Source: Acetobacteraceae bacterium
GTDB taxonomy: Bacteria > Pseudomonadota > Alphaproteobacteria > Acetobacterales > Acetobacteraceae
Reading direction: 5' to 3'
DNA: 64,000 nucleotides
Assembly (NCBI GenBank): GCA_003506895.1
Contig: DNXO01000034.1
Location: 1 to 64,000, forward strand
The notes below the pieces were generated by a model that saw only the letters and a list, made by a program, of their open reading frames with translations, ran no database searches and was not told the origin of the DNA. The translations under genes and the position numbers were made by a program. Positions within the stretch are counted from its first letter, which is position 1; each line of letters opens with the position of its first letter. Shown piece by piece: positions 41,829-51,395 of this stretch.

Positions 41829-43484
41829 TTACCGCGGATCGGCTGGTGGCGGTGGGCTGATCGCCGTCACCGGCGCGGCCTCCGCCGCCACCCAGACATC
41901 CCGGCAACCGCCCCTGCCGCGCTTGTAGACCACGAGCCCATCGAACGCGGCAATCGGCCGGAACCGCGACCACGCCCGCGCGAACGCCGGATCCGCCGCG
42001 CTCAACACACTGATGTATTTGGTCGTCTCACGGGTATCGACCACGGCGACGTCCGGGCAACCGGCGATGAAGTCATGCGCCACCCAGCGCGCGATCGGCC
42101 ATTCCCTGTCCGCCGCGGGATCGAACCGAGCGCGCCAGACCTCGCCCTTCAAGGCCCACATCGAGTCGAAGCGGGAGGCCCAGGTCACGCCGGTCTCGTT
42201 CACCACCGGAAAGCCCAGCGCGATCCATTCGGAAAACGCGATATACGTCCGCGCGTGTTCAGCTTTCAGTATCTGTTCCAGCTTATCCACGGCGGTCTGC
42301 TTCGGCTCCACCGCCTCCATCGCCTCTGGCTTCAGCAGGCGGATCGAGGTCACGCAGAACACCGCCACGGCCAAGCCCGCCGCCACGAGAGGAAGCCCGA
42401 TTTTCCAACGCCGCTGGACGATTTCAGTGGCGATCCAAAGCGCCAGTGCCAGCACCGTGCCGATCGTGGCCGGAATCCGATGATAGAACCAGTCCTTGCC
42501 ATCAACGAAGCACACCACCGTACTTGCGGCCGCGAACACCACCAGAGTCAGCATCAGGGTGTAGTCGGCCAGGCTGCGCCGGCGCAGCCAAAGCAGCCCG
42601 ATCGCCACGACCTCCCCGGCGATCAACAGCGCGCTGTCCGACAGCAGGTTCAGGAACGACACATCGGTCGCTCCGTAAAGCGCCAGGGCCATTGGCACGG
42701 CCCGGTGCAAATAAGCCGGGCACAGGATCGCCACCAACCCGGCGTAGAGGATCATGGCGCCGCCCGCCGCGAATGGCATCACTCGCCAGGGGCGCAAGCC
42801 CCGGGTCAACGCCACACACTCCAGTGCCCCGAACACCGCGCCGTATCGCGGCTTCAACGCGCATCCCAGGCCGGCCAGCACGCCAGCTACCACCGCTGGA
42901 CCCCAGGGGATTTTATGACCGTCCAATGACCTGGCGAACAACACAAGATAGGGCAGGAACGCCGCGACCAGCAGATGCTCCCGCTGGCCGAGATCGGCGG
43001 CGGGCAGCACCAGCAAGGCGCTGCCGATCGCGGCGAACACCGGCAGCCGGTCGGCGAAAATCCCGCCGCGCGGCCGTGACAGCGTCGCCGCCCACCATGC
43101 GCAACCCAGAACTCCGGCAATGAACACCGGCATCGCGACGAACCGCGGATCGGCATCCAGCCAGCGCGCGATCTCCAGCGGCACCGCCGATATCCAGACG
43201 ATCAGCGGGGGATTAACCTCCACCACATCGATATAGAGTTCCCGCCCCGCCATCCAGCGCCGAGCGACATACAGAAGCCAGGCGATGTCATCCTTCAGCG
43301 GCGAGCGCAGGGTGATGAACAGCACCGTACCCAGCACGCCCAGAAGCAGCAGCGTGCTGACAACCGACACGATCTGCCGGGCACCGAAAATTCCCGGACG
43401 ACGCGCGGGGCTGGAGACGTGAGACATTGAGGTGGCGAAACTTCTGATCAGAAAACGTGCGCTTATCGCATGCTCTGTTGCCAT
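41829..43484 (-). CDS. Polytopic membrane protein, glycosyltransferase-39-like
   Basis: A 551-residue protein with about ten predicted transmembrane helices (for example TLLLLGVLGTVLFITL near residue 40; LPVFAAIGSALLVLPAADL; FAAGGAMILYAGLVAIL; ATIGTVLALALWIATEI). A periplasmic loop after the first helix contains YIDVVEVNPPLIVWISAVP, in the position of the acidic motif of GT39/ArnT-like mannosyl- or arabinosyltransferases. The C-terminal 130 residues are soluble. A lipid-linked sugar transfer role is plausible but unproven. The start is uncertain: 43484 or 43427 (MSHVSSPARRPG). No other polysaccharide genes are adjacent. Confidence 0.72.
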   Translation of the reverse strand: MATEHAISARFLIRSFATSMSHVSSPARRPGIFGARQIVSVVSTLLLLGVLGTVLFITLRSPLKDDIAWLLYVARRWMAGRELYIDVVEVNPPLIVWISAVPLEIARWLDADPRFVAMPVFIAGVLGCAWWAATLSRPRGGIFADRLPVFAAIGSALLVLPAADLGQREHLLVAAFLPYLVLFARSLDGHKIPWGPAVVAGVLAGLGCALKPRYGAVFGALECVALTRGLRPWRVMPFAAGGAMILYAGLVAILCPAYLHRAVPMALALYGATDVSFLNLLSDSALLIAGEVVAIGLLWLRRRSLADYTLMLTLVVFAAASTVVCFVDGKDWFYHRIPATIGTVLALALWIATEIVQRRWKIGLPLVAAGLAVAVFCVTSIRLLKPEAMEAVEPKQTAVDKLEQILKAEHARTYIAFSEWIALGFPVVNETGVTWASRFDSMWALKGEVWRARFDPAADREWPIARWVAHDFIAGCPDVAVVDTRETTKYISVLSAADPAFARAWSRFRPIAAFDGLVVYKRGRGGCRDVWVAAEAAPVTAISPPPPADPR

Positions 43485-43559
43485 AGCGTTAAAGCTCAGC
43501 CAAGTGGCTTAATCATGGCAGCCGAACCGGCCGAGAACGCCGATCGCCGGACGCCGCGT

Positions 43560-43922
43560 TTAAGCCGCCAGCAAATCCGCGATATGCCGCGCGACCTGCG
43601 TCTGGGAATAGGGCTTCGGGATAAACCGGCTTCCCGTCCGCGCCGGCAGCGGAAGCTTGCGCCCGCCGTTGTAGCCCGATGTCAACAGCACCGGCACGGC
43701 CGGGTAATGCGCTTCGAACCACTCTGCCAGGCCGAACCCATCCATCTTGCCGGGCATTCGCACATCGCTGAACACCAGATTGACCTGCTCCGCCGCCTCC
43801 ATCGCGGCGATCGCTTCCGATGCATCGCCCGCTTCCAGCACGTTATACCCGCAATCGCGCAGAAATTCGGCAATCGGCATTCGAACCATCGTCTCGTCCT
43901 CAACGACGAGCACGGTCTGCAT
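43560..43922 (-). CDS. Single-domain response regulator (CheY-like receiver)
   Basis: A 120-residue receiver domain: acidic pocket VVEDE (8-10), phosphoacceptor D53 (VFSDVRMPG), LLTSG switch threonine and the IPKPY lysine near residue 105. There is no output domain. The start MQTVLVVEDE at 43922 has GGAG upstream; the longer frame to 44057 is not needed. No histidine kinase is adjacent. It lies on the same strand as fliJ-fliI, 128 nt downstream, so a motility or CtrA-linked phosphorelay role is possible. Confidence 0.85.
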   Translation of the reverse strand: MQTVLVVEDETMVRMPIAEFLRDCGYNVLEAGDASEAIAAMEAAEQVNLVFSDVRMPGKMDGFGLAEWFEAHYPAVPVLLTSGYNGGRKLPLPARTGSRFIPKPYSQTQVARHIADLLAA

Positions 43923-44050
43923 GTGGCGCTGCTCCACCGGAACCAAGCCGCTAAAAAATGACACCATCTTCATAGGCCGCATGTAATGCGCCGGAACCCC
44001 CGATACTGAGTGTAATACGGCAATTTCCCGTGATATCCGAACGCACCCCG

Positions 44051-44488
44051 TCAGCATCCCGAAGCCATGGACCGTTTCCGGGACCGAGCCGCCTCCTCCA
44101 ATTCAAGCTGCTCGCGACGCCCCAGGGCGATTGCCCTCGCGGTCGCCCGTTCGGCAATCACCGCGCCGACCGCTTCAGCCGCCACCCTTGCGGCGACAAG
44201 CGCGGCTCTGACATCCTCGGACCGCACTGCCGCCTGGAGGTGTTCGCGAACCGCCGCGACCCTGTCGGCCTCACCCGCCGCGCGCCGTGCGGCAAACATG
44301 TCCTGGAAACGATGAGGATCCTCCACCGCACCATGCGCCGCGCGATCCCGCTGAACCGCCCGGTCGAGTTCAGCGATGCGCGCCGCCACCGCTGCCTCAG
44401 CCGCCAGGCAGGCCGCCAGATCACGCCGGAGCCGATCGACGGCGCGTTCGCGGATCGTCCGAACCGCACCCAGCGGATCACGCGCCAT
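44051..44488 (-). CDS. fliJ: FliJ-like flagellar export chaperone
   Basis: A 145-residue, highly helical Ala/Arg/Glu-rich protein (VDRLRRDLAACLAAEAAVAA; EHLQAAVRSEDVRAALVAAR; RREQLELEEAARSRKRS) with the length and coiled-coil character of FliJ, the stalk-like partner of the FliI ATPase. Sequence alone is weak, but the gene follows fliI directly with an 11-nt overlap, the usual arrangement. It would couple FliI to the export gate. Confidence 0.75.
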   Translation of the reverse strand: MARDPLGAVRTIRERAVDRLRRDLAACLAAEAAVAARIAELDRAVQRDRAAHGAVEDPHRFQDMFAARRAAGEADRVAAVREHLQAAVRSEDVRAALVAARVAAEAVGAVIAERATARAIALGRREQLELEEAARSRKRSMASGC

Positions 44489-45854
44489 TCAGTATCTGCT
44501 CCAACCGCAGGAACGCTTCGTCGAAACCCGTCCGCTCACCTTTCGACTGGCGAAGAAAATCGTCGATCGCCGGCGTCAGCCGCAACGCGTCGTCCACCGC
44601 CGCATCCGTCCCTGCCCGATAGGCACCGAGACGAACCATGTCCGCCATTTCACCATGCAGTGCCAGAACCTGCCTTGCGCGCGCCACCGCCGCGGCCCGG
44701 GGTCCGTCCAAACACGAGGAAGCCGTGCGCGACAGCGAACGCAACACGTCGATTGCCGGATACCGCCCGGCTTCAGCGATCTTCCGATCCATCACGATAT
44801 GCCCATCCAAAATGCCCCGCACCGCGTCGGCCACCGGCTCGTTGTGGTCATCGCCCTCCACCAGCACGGTGAACAGCCCGGTGATCTGACCTGCCGTTCC
44901 GTCCGGCCGTATCGGCCCGGGGCCGGCCCGCTCCAATAGCCGTGGCAATTCGGCGAACACACTTGGGGGATATCCCCGCGTCGCGGGCGGCTCGCCCAGC
45001 GACAATCCGATCTCCCGCAGCGCCAGACAGAACCGGGTGATGCTGTCCATCAGCAGCAGCACCGATTTACCCTGATCGCGGAAATACTCGGCCACCGTCA
45101 TGGCCGTGTAGGCGCATTGCCGGCGCATGAGCGGTGGGGCGTCCGATGTCGCGACCACCACGACCGATCGCGCCATCCCGTCCGGTCCCAGATCGGTTTC
45201 TATGAACTCCCGCACCTCGCGTCCGCGCTCGCCCACCAAGGCCAGCACCACCACATCACAGGCAGTACCCACGGTCAGCATCGACAACAGCGTCGATTTT
45301 CCCACGCCGGACCCCGCGAACAGGCCCAATCGTTGCCCCTGCCGGCAGGTGGTGAAACAGTCCAGCGCCCGAACCCCCAGATCGATCCGCGGTCCCAACC
45401 GCGCCCGCGATGTCGCCTCCGGCGGACCGGATTGGGTCGGCCGCTCTCCGGGCGCGCCAGGTAAGAAGCCGTGCCGGTCCAGCGGCCTGCCCATCGGATC
45501 GATCACCCGGCCCAGCCAGGCCGGCGCGACATCAAGTGTACGGTGGTGGGCTTCCCGCAAAGCCGCCCGCCCGCCGTAGGCGACCCCCTCAAGTGACTCA
45601 TAGGCCATCGCTTGTAATACGGTGTCGCGGAAACCGATCACTTCCGCCGGTATCAGCCGGCCTTCGCGTCCGTACAGGTCCAGCCTGTCGCCCACGCCCG
45701 CAAGGCCGGTCAACCCTTCAACCTCGGCAACCAGACCCAGCACCCGCGTGACGGTGCCGCTGATCCGTGCAGGTTGCACCCGGCGCAGGCGGGCCGCGCA
45801 GGAATCGACGTATTCCTCGATATTAAGGCGTCTCATTGAAACACATATGTCCAT
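44478..45854 (-). CDS. fliI: Flagellar protein export ATPase FliI
   Basis: A 458-residue F1-beta-like ATPase: Walker A FAGSGVGKSTLLSML (about 180), GERGREVREFIE (about 212), Walker B VLLLMDSITRFCLALREIGL and the T3SS-ATPase segment GEPPATRGYPPSVFAELPRL. It drives unfolding and export of flagellar subunits. The N-terminal VTRVLGLVAEVEGLTGLAGV is typical of FliI rather than of injectisome ATPases. The start is 45854 or, six codons in, 45836; neither has a clear ribosome site, and the upstream region is AT-rich. Divergent from ctrA. Confidence 0.92.
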   Translation of the reverse strand: MDICVSMRRLNIEEYVDSCAARLRRVQPARISGTVTRVLGLVAEVEGLTGLAGVGDRLDLYGREGRLIPAEVIGFRDTVLQAMAYESLEGVAYGGRAALREAHHRTLDVAPAWLGRVIDPMGRPLDRHGFLPGAPGERPTQSGPPEATSRARLGPRIDLGVRALDCFTTCRQGQRLGLFAGSGVGKSTLLSMLTVGTACDVVVLALVGERGREVREFIETDLGPDGMARSVVVVATSDAPPLMRRQCAYTAMTVAEYFRDQGKSVLLLMDSITRFCLALREIGLSLGEPPATRGYPPSVFAELPRLLERAGPGPIRPDGTAGQITGLFTVLVEGDDHNEPVADAVRGILDGHIVMDRKIAEAGRYPAIDVLRSLSRTASSCLDGPRAAAVARARQVLALHGEMADMVRLGAYRAGTDAAVDDALRLTPAIDDFLRQSKGERTGFDEAFLRLEQILNGA

Positions 45855-46002
45855 ATATTATTAATGTTCTACATACATTCGCATTGTATCCGTGTCTCAC
45901 ATCCGAATACCGTAAAAAATACACTAATATGTTGAAAAACAAATGGCCATAAACACGCTATGGTGGTATTACCGTCTTCACGTTTTGTTAAGGAGAAGCT
46001 GG

Positions 46003-46740
46003 ATGCGCGTCCTGCTGGTCGAAGAGGACCTGATCGCCGCCCGCGGCATCACATTGATGCTGAAGGCCGCGGGCGCGGTCGTAGACCAGACCGATAGCGG
46101 TGAAGACTCGCTCGAACTGCTCCGGCACTATGAGTACGATATCGTGCTGCTCGACCTGACGCTGCCGGATATCGAGGGGTTTGAGGTCGTGCGCCGCATC
46201 CGCATCGCCCGCAACGACACGCCGGTTGTGGTCTTGTCCAGCATCACCATGCCGCAAGCCAGGGTGAAGGCGCTTAGCCTGGGCGCCGACGACTTCATCA
46301 CCAAGCCTTACGACAAGGCCGAATTGCTCGCCCGCATGCAGGCAATCGTCCGCCGCAGCAAGGGCTTCAGCCAACCGACCGTCCGTATGGGCCGGCTGGA
46401 ACTGAACCTGGACAGCCGGGAAGTGCTGGTTGACGGGCGCGACATCCACCTGACCGGCAAGGAGTATTCGATCCTGGAGTTGCTGGTTCTGCGAAAAGGC
46501 ATGGTCCTGACCAAGGAAGCGTTCCTGAACCACCTTTACGGTGGGATGGATGAACCAGAGGTTAAGATCATCGATGTTTTTGTATGCAAACTCCGAAAAA
46601 AGCTGGCCCGCGCCGGCGCGGACGGGGTCATCGGCACGATCTGGGGCCGCGGCTACGTGATCCGGGAGTCGGCAACGCAGGAGCTTTTCGTAACCCCGCG
46701 GGAGCCGCTGCATATCCCAAGGATGTCACCGGCGGCCTGA
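46003..46740 (+). CDS. ctrA: Cell cycle response regulator CtrA
   Basis: A 245-residue OmpR-type regulator. The receiver has VEEDL and phosphoacceptor D51 (VLLDLTLPD), the same position as in Caulobacter CtrA, then ITKPYDKAELLARMQAIVRR. The winged helix contains VDGRDIHLTGKEYSILELLV and IIDVFVCKLRKKL, close to CtrA. The start at 46003 has AAGGAGAAG; the longer frame to 45943 is unlikely. CtrA controls flagellar and cell-cycle genes and, in some species, replication. It is divergent from fliI-fliJ across an AT-rich 148-nt spacer in which no full TTAA-N7-TTAA site is visible. Confidence 0.93.
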   Translation: MRVLLVEEDLIAARGITLMLKAAGAVVDQTDSGEDSLELLRHYEYDIVLLDLTLPDIEGFEVVRRIRIARNDTPVVVLSSITMPQARVKALSLGADDFITKPYDKAELLARMQAIVRRSKGFSQPTVRMGRLELNLDSREVLVDGRDIHLTGKEYSILELLVLRKGMVLTKEAFLNHLYGGMDEPEVKIIDVFVCKLRKKLARAGADGVIGTIWGRGYVIRESATQELFVTPREPLHIPRMSPAA

Positions 46741-46853
46741 CCGGCGGGGGCGCCCTGATGTCCGCAATCCGGGGCGCCGCCACGAGTCCAGCTTCTGGCA
46801 GCCAAGCAAGTCAGGACATGGCGTAATCCCGCGCCTTTCTCTATATCGCCCGC

Positions 46854-47651
46854 ATGACCACGCCATTCGTGAAGATGCACGGCTGCGGCAACGACTTCGT
46901 CATCCTCGACGAGCGTCCCCGTCCGCTCGGCCTGACCCAAGCGCGGGTGGCCAGAATTGCCAACCGCCATATCGGCATCGGCTGCGACCAGCTTATCGTC
47001 CTGGAGCACACCGACAGCGCCGACGTGTTCATGCGTATCTACAATCCTGACGGGTCCGAGGCCGGCGCCTGCGGCAACGCCACGCGCTGCGTCGCCGATA
47101 TCCTGATGCACGAGAGCGGCCGTGACACCGTCACCATCCAGACCGTGTCCGGCATTCTGCCCGCCACCTTGCTGAACGACGCCCAGATCCAGGTTGATAT
47201 GGGGCCACCCCGCCTCGACTGGAAAGACGTTCCGCTTTCACGCGCGATGGATACGCTGCGTCTGGACCTGCCGGGCGAGCCGGCGGCGGCCAGCATGGGC
47301 AATCCGCACGCGACCTTCTTTGTCCCCGACGTCGAAGCCGAACCGATCGCCGAACGTGGCCCGGCACTGGAACACGACCCGCTTTTCCCCGCGCGCGCCA
47401 ATATCGGTTTCGCCCAGATCATCGACCCGGAGACCATCCGCCTCCGTCTGTGGGAACGTGGCGCGGGACTGACCCTGGCCTGCGGCTCCGGCGCCTGCGC
47501 CACGCTGGTCAACGCCAGCCGCCGGGGCCTCACCCATCGCCGAGCCAAAGTCATCGTTGACGGCGGCACGCTGGAAATCGAGTGGCGAGAGGACGGCCAC
47601 GTCTTGATGGCCGGCCCCAGCGTCACCGTTTTCCGCGGGCAATTGCCATGA
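46854..47651 (+). CDS. dapF: Diaminopimelate epimerase
   Basis: A 265-residue epimerase interconverting LL- and meso-diaminopimelate for lysine and peptidoglycan synthesis. The catalytic cysteines are C73 (ACGNATRC) and C210 ([11 protein letters not shown]), each in the family signature. The N-terminus [16 protein letters not shown] is typical. Its stop overlaps the mtaB start by 4 nt (ATGA), so it is the first gene of a coupled dapF-mtaB-ftsY operon. Confidence 0.95.
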   Translation: MTTPFVKMHGCGNDFVILDERPRPLGLTQARVARIANRHIGIGCDQLIVLEHTDSADVFMRIYNPDGSEAGACGNATRCVADILMHESGRDTVTIQTVSGILPATLLNDAQIQVDMGPPRLDWKDVPLSRAMDTLRLDLPGEPAAASMGNPHATFFVPDVEAEPIAERGPALEHDPLFPARANIGFAQIIDPETIRLRLWERGAGLTLACGSGACATLVNASRRGLTHRRAKVIVDGGTLEIEWREDGHVLMAGPSVTVFRGQLP

Positions 47652-48877
47652 GCGTCGATATCCTGACATTCGGCTGCCGCCTGAACGCCTATGAATCCGA
47701 AGTCATGCGCGGCCTGTCCGCCACGGCCACCGACACCGTGATCGTCAACACCTGCGCCGTGACCGCCGAGGCGGAGCGTCAGGCCCGCCAGGCCATCCGC
47801 AAGGTCGCGCGCGAACGGCCGACGGCCCGCATCGTCGTCACCGGCTGCGCCGCGCAGATCGACCCGGGTTCCTGGGCGTCGATGCCGAACGTCGATCGCG
47901 TGCTGGGCAACGACGACAAGCTGAAACCCGAAAGCTGGCTGCCCGGCGCCGGCTCGGCCGTGTCCGACATCATGGCCGCGCGCGAAACCGCCGCCCATCT
48001 GGTTACCGAGTTCGCCAGCCGGGCACGGGCGTTCGTCCAGGTTCAGCAGGGCTGCGATCACCGCTGCACCTTCTGCATCATCCCGTTCGGCCGCGGCCCC
48101 AACCGGTCGGTGCCCATCGGCGTCATCGCCGATCAGGTCCGCACGCTGGTGGCCGGCGGCTATCAGGAAGTCGTGCTGACCGGCGTCGATGTCGCGTCCT
48201 ATGGACCGGACCTGCCCGGCGCCCCGTCGCTGGGGCAGATGATCCGCCGCCTGCTGCTAGCGGTGCCCGAACTGCCGCGGCTGCGCCTGTCCTCCATCGA
48301 TCCCGCCGCCATCGACGACGCCCTGTGGCGGCTGATCGCCGAGGAACCGCGCCTGATGCCGCATCTACACTTGTCGCTTCAGGCCGGCAGCGACCTGATC
48401 CTGAAGCGCATGCGCCGCCGCCATCTACGAGCCGAGGCGCTGCAGGTTGTCCACCGAGCGCGGGATCTGCGGCCGGGAATTGCGATCGGCGCCGACCTGA
48501 TCGCTGGCTTTCCCACCGAAACCGACGAATTGTTCGACGAAACCCTGCGTTTCGTCAGCGAGGCCGCCCTGCCCTACCTCCATGTCTTCCCCTACAGCGA
48601 GCGTCCAGGCACCCCCGCCGCTCGGATGCCGTCCGTGCCCAAGCCCGTCCGCAAGCAGCGCGCCGCCGCCCTGCGCGAAGCAGGCGCCGCCGAGGCCGGG
48701 CGTTTCTTTGCCGCCCAGATCGGCCGCACCGTGTCGCTGCTGACAGAGGCCGATCAGACCGGCCACAGCGAACACTTCGCCCCCGTGCGCCTGATGCAGC
48801 CAACCGAACCCGGCCGGCTGCTGTCCGCCCGCGTGACCGGCGCGACCGACGAAACCCTGCTGGCGGAGGCCGCTTAA
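47648..48877 (+). CDS. mtaB: MtaB-type tRNA threonylcarbamoyladenosine methylthiotransferase
   Basis: A 409-residue radical-SAM methylthiotransferase. The N-terminal UPF0004 domain has cysteines in [18 protein letters not shown] and VTGCAAQ. The radical-SAM cluster motif is CDHRCTFC (about residue 137), followed by [10 protein letters not shown]. The C-terminal TRAM-like region ends the chain. The CRLN spelling is typical of MtaB, which makes ms2t6A37 in tRNA. The start at 47648 overlaps dapF by 4 nt; the stop overlaps the ftsY start by one base (TAATG). Confidence 0.92.
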   Translation: MSVDILTFGCRLNAYESEVMRGLSATATDTVIVNTCAVTAEAERQARQAIRKVARERPTARIVVTGCAAQIDPGSWASMPNVDRVLGNDDKLKPESWLPGAGSAVSDIMAARETAAHLVTEFASRARAFVQVQQGCDHRCTFCIIPFGRGPNRSVPIGVIADQVRTLVAGGYQEVVLTGVDVASYGPDLPGAPSLGQMIRRLLLAVPELPRLRLSSIDPAAIDDALWRLIAEEPRLMPHLHLSLQAGSDLILKRMRRRHLRAEALQVVHRARDLRPGIAIGADLIAGFPTETDELFDETLRFVSEAALPYLHVFPYSERPGTPAARMPSVPKPVRKQRAAALREAGAAEAGRFFAAQIGRTVSLLTEADQTGHSEHFAPVRLMQPTEPGRLLSARVTGATDETLLAEAA

Positions 48878-49809
48878 TGGCACTCGGAAGTTTCTTCTCC
48901 CGCCTGAAGGAGGGCCTGTCCCGCAGCACGCAAAAGCTGTCCGGCGGTATTACCGCGGTGTTCAAGAAGCGCCGTCTGGATGACGAGGCGCTGGAGGAGC
49001 TGGAAGAACTGCTGATCGCCGCGGACCTGGGAACCGAGGCCGCGCGCAAGGTCATCGCCGCATTCCGCCGCACCCGTTTCGGCAAGGAAGTGACCGACGA
49101 CGAGATCAAGCAGGCGCTGGCCGAGGAAATCGCCGCGATCCTGGCGCCCGTCGCAAAGCCGCTGGAACTGGATCCGGCGCACCGGCCGCATGTGGTGCTG
49201 GTCGTCGGCGTGAACGGCACCGGCAAGACCACGACGATCGGCAAGTTGGCGCAGTCCTACAAGGAACAGGGCAAACGCGCCGTCATGGCCGCCGGCGACA
49301 CATTCCGTGCCGCGGCGGTGGAGCAACTACAAATCTGGGGCGAGCGCACCGGAACGCCCGTCGTCTCGGGTGGCCAAAACGCGGACTCGGCCGGGCTGGC
49401 CTTTGACGCCCTGACCCGAGCGAAGGCGGACGACGCGGACGTGCTGCTGATCGACACCGCCGGGCGCCTGCACAACAAGGCCGCCTTGATGGATGAACTG
49501 GCGAAGATCATCCGCGTGCTGCGCAAGCAGGACCCGACCGCCCCGCATTCCGTGCTGCTGGTGCTGGATGCGACGACCGGCCAGAACGCGATACAGCAGG
49601 TGAAGGTCTTCAAGGACATGGTGGCCGTCACCGGCCTCGTCGTCACCAAGCTGGACGGCAGCGCCCGGGGCGGCATCGTCGTCGCCCTGGCCGAGACGTT
49701 CGGTATGCCGGTTCATGCGGTCGGGGTAGGTGAAAAAGCCGGCGATCTGCGACCGTTTGACGCAGGGGAGTTTGCCCGCGGCTTGGTCGGGGCGGAGGTG
49801 ACCGTCTAG
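48877..49809 (+). CDS. ftsY: Signal recognition particle receptor FtsY
   Basis: A 310-residue SRP GTPase. The N-domain (about 1-95) is followed by the G domain with G1 GVNGTGKTTT (about 112), DTFRAAAVEQL, G3 DTAGR, and G4 TKLDG with SARGGI next to it. The acidic A-domain is short, as in many alphaproteobacteria. It docks ribosome-SRP complexes to SecYEG. The start ATG overlaps the mtaB stop. A short inverted repeat, GACGCC/GGCGTC, at 49809-49827 may mark the transcript end. Confidence 0.95.
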   Translation: MALGSFFSRLKEGLSRSTQKLSGGITAVFKKRRLDDEALEELEELLIAADLGTEAARKVIAAFRRTRFGKEVTDDEIKQALAEEIAAILAPVAKPLELDPAHRPHVVLVVGVNGTGKTTTIGKLAQSYKEQGKRAVMAAGDTFRAAAVEQLQIWGERTGTPVVSGGQNADSAGLAFDALTRAKADDADVLLIDTAGRLHNKAALMDELAKIIRVLRKQDPTAPHSVLLVLDATTGQNAIQQVKVFKDMVAVTGLVVTKLDGSARGGIVVALAETFGMPVHAVGVGEKAGDLRPFDAGEFARGLVGAEVTV

Positions 49810-49827
49810 ACGCCAATCCAGGGCGTC

Positions 49828-50098
49828 GGACGGACCAAGAAAATTACCATATATCAGAATAATATCGAATATACTCACATTGCCCGCGGACATTAACGGA
49901 CCGTTACCTGGCGTCTACAAAACACCCGCTGGATAACGAAGTATTAAGCTGGGAGCACCACTATATGGCGCGATTTGGCCTTTCCCGCGGGAGAAGGGCG
50001 CCATCGTTAACGCCGCATTCGGTCTCCTCTCCAGGAATTGCGTTGCCTGTGTCGGTACGATTGCCGAAATTGCACTTGTTCCAATGATAGTGGGTAAC
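49828..50098. other. AT-richer noncoding stretch upstream of the flavoprotein gene
   Basis: This spacer is clearly more AT-rich than its surroundings around 49840-49880 and carries TTAACGGACCGTTAC at 49894-49908, one mismatch from a TTAA-N7-TTAA CtrA motif. I see no convincing gene. It probably holds the promoter of the flavoprotein gene. Confidence 0.4.
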
Positions 50099-51364
50099 AT
50101 GACTGAAATCGTCGATGTCGCGATTATCGGCGCGGGGCCGTACGGGCTTTCAATAGCCGCCCACCTTTCCGGAGGCGGTGTGGATTACCGCATTTTCGGT
50201 ACCCCGATGCACACTTGGCGCACCTCGATGCCCGATGGGATGGTGCTGAAGTCCGAGGGCAACGCCTCTAACCTCTACGACCCCGGCGGCGAGCTGACGC
50301 TGGAGCGATTTTGCTCGGAGAACGGTCTGCCTTACGAGCATACCGGCTACCCGATCCCGCTCACCACGTTCATCGATTACGGCATCGCCTTCCAGCGACG
50401 TTTCGTCCCTCGCCTGGAAGACCGCCAGGTCACCGACGTTATCCCGACGTCCTACGGCTTCGACCTCCACCTCCAGGATGGCGAGATCGCACCAGCGCGG
50501 CGTTTGATCGTCGCCGCGGGCATCCGCGCCTACGAATACATGCCGCCGGAACTTGCGGAACTGCCGCACGGCCTGGCGTCGCACAGTGCGGCCCATGTCA
50601 AGGTGGGCGGCTTCGCGGGTCGGGAGGTCGCGATTATCGGCGGCGGCGCGTCGGCGGTAAACCTCGCGGCCCTGCTGCACAAGAACGACGCCAAGGTGAC
50701 GCTTGTCGTCCGCAAGGACGCAATCGCCTATTGCGGTCCGCCAACAGAGCGTACGTTTCTTGACCGGATCAAGGAACCAGAATCCGGTCTGGGAACCGGT
50801 TGGCGTTCGTGGGCCTGCTGCGCGATGCCGGGCGTGTTCAATGCCATGCCCGAAAAGTTCCGCGTGATGATCGTCCGCAAGCATTTGCCCGCGGCCCCAG
50901 GCTGGACACTTCAACCACAGGTCGACGGCATCGTCCCGACCATCCCGGGTGCAACAATCGCCCACGCGCGCGCGAGCGGCGGACGGGTGCGACTGGAACT
51001 CGCGTTGCGCCAGGGCGGGGCCAAGGTCCTGACCGCCGACCATGTGATTGCCGGCACCGGCTACCGCGTGGACATGCGGCGCCTGGCGTTCTTTGGGCCC
51101 GACATCCTGGATCGCCTGGATTGCGTCGATCAGACACCTCGTCTTTCGCGTCGGTTCGAAAGTTCCATTCCCGGACTGTTCTTCGTTGGCACCGCTGCCG
51201 CCAACAGCTTCGGTCCGCTGATGCGCTTCGCTTACGGCGCCAACTTCGCCGCCAAGCGGCTGACCGGCTATCTGTCACAGTCGGCGGTACGAGGAAGCGT
51301 GCGGCCCAATCCGGTCCAGTCCAGCCAGTGGCCGAAAGAAGGCCTTGCTGGCACAGCCGATTGA
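50099..51364 (+). CDS. FAD/NAD(P)-binding flavoprotein (monooxygenase-like)
   Basis: A 421-residue protein with two dinucleotide-binding folds: FAD-binding VAIIGAGPYGLSIAAHLS at residues about 7-24, and a second, VAIIGGGASAVNLAALL (about 178-194). The late GTGYRVDMRRLAFF (about 322) resembles the ATGY motif of flavin monooxygenases. The layout fits the SidA/lysine N-monooxygenase or Baeyer-Villiger-like group. The substrate is unknown. The start at 50099 (MTEIVDVAIIGAG) is preferred over an ATG five codons earlier. It stands alone and converges with the agmatinase-like gene. Confidence 0.82.
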   Translation: MTEIVDVAIIGAGPYGLSIAAHLSGGGVDYRIFGTPMHTWRTSMPDGMVLKSEGNASNLYDPGGELTLERFCSENGLPYEHTGYPIPLTTFIDYGIAFQRRFVPRLEDRQVTDVIPTSYGFDLHLQDGEIAPARRLIVAAGIRAYEYMPPELAELPHGLASHSAAHVKVGGFAGREVAIIGGGASAVNLAALLHKNDAKVTLVVRKDAIAYCGPPTERTFLDRIKEPESGLGTGWRSWACCAMPGVFNAMPEKFRVMIVRKHLPAAPGWTLQPQVDGIVPTIPGATIAHARASGGRVRLELALRQGGAKVLTADHVIAGTGYRVDMRRLAFFGPDILDRLDCVDQTPRLSRRFESSIPGLFFVGTAAANSFGPLMRFAYGANFAAKRLTGYLSQSAVRGSVRPNPVQSSQWPKEGLAGTAD

Positions 51365-51395
51365 ACCGGGGATGGGGCGCGCCTAAGGCCACGCC

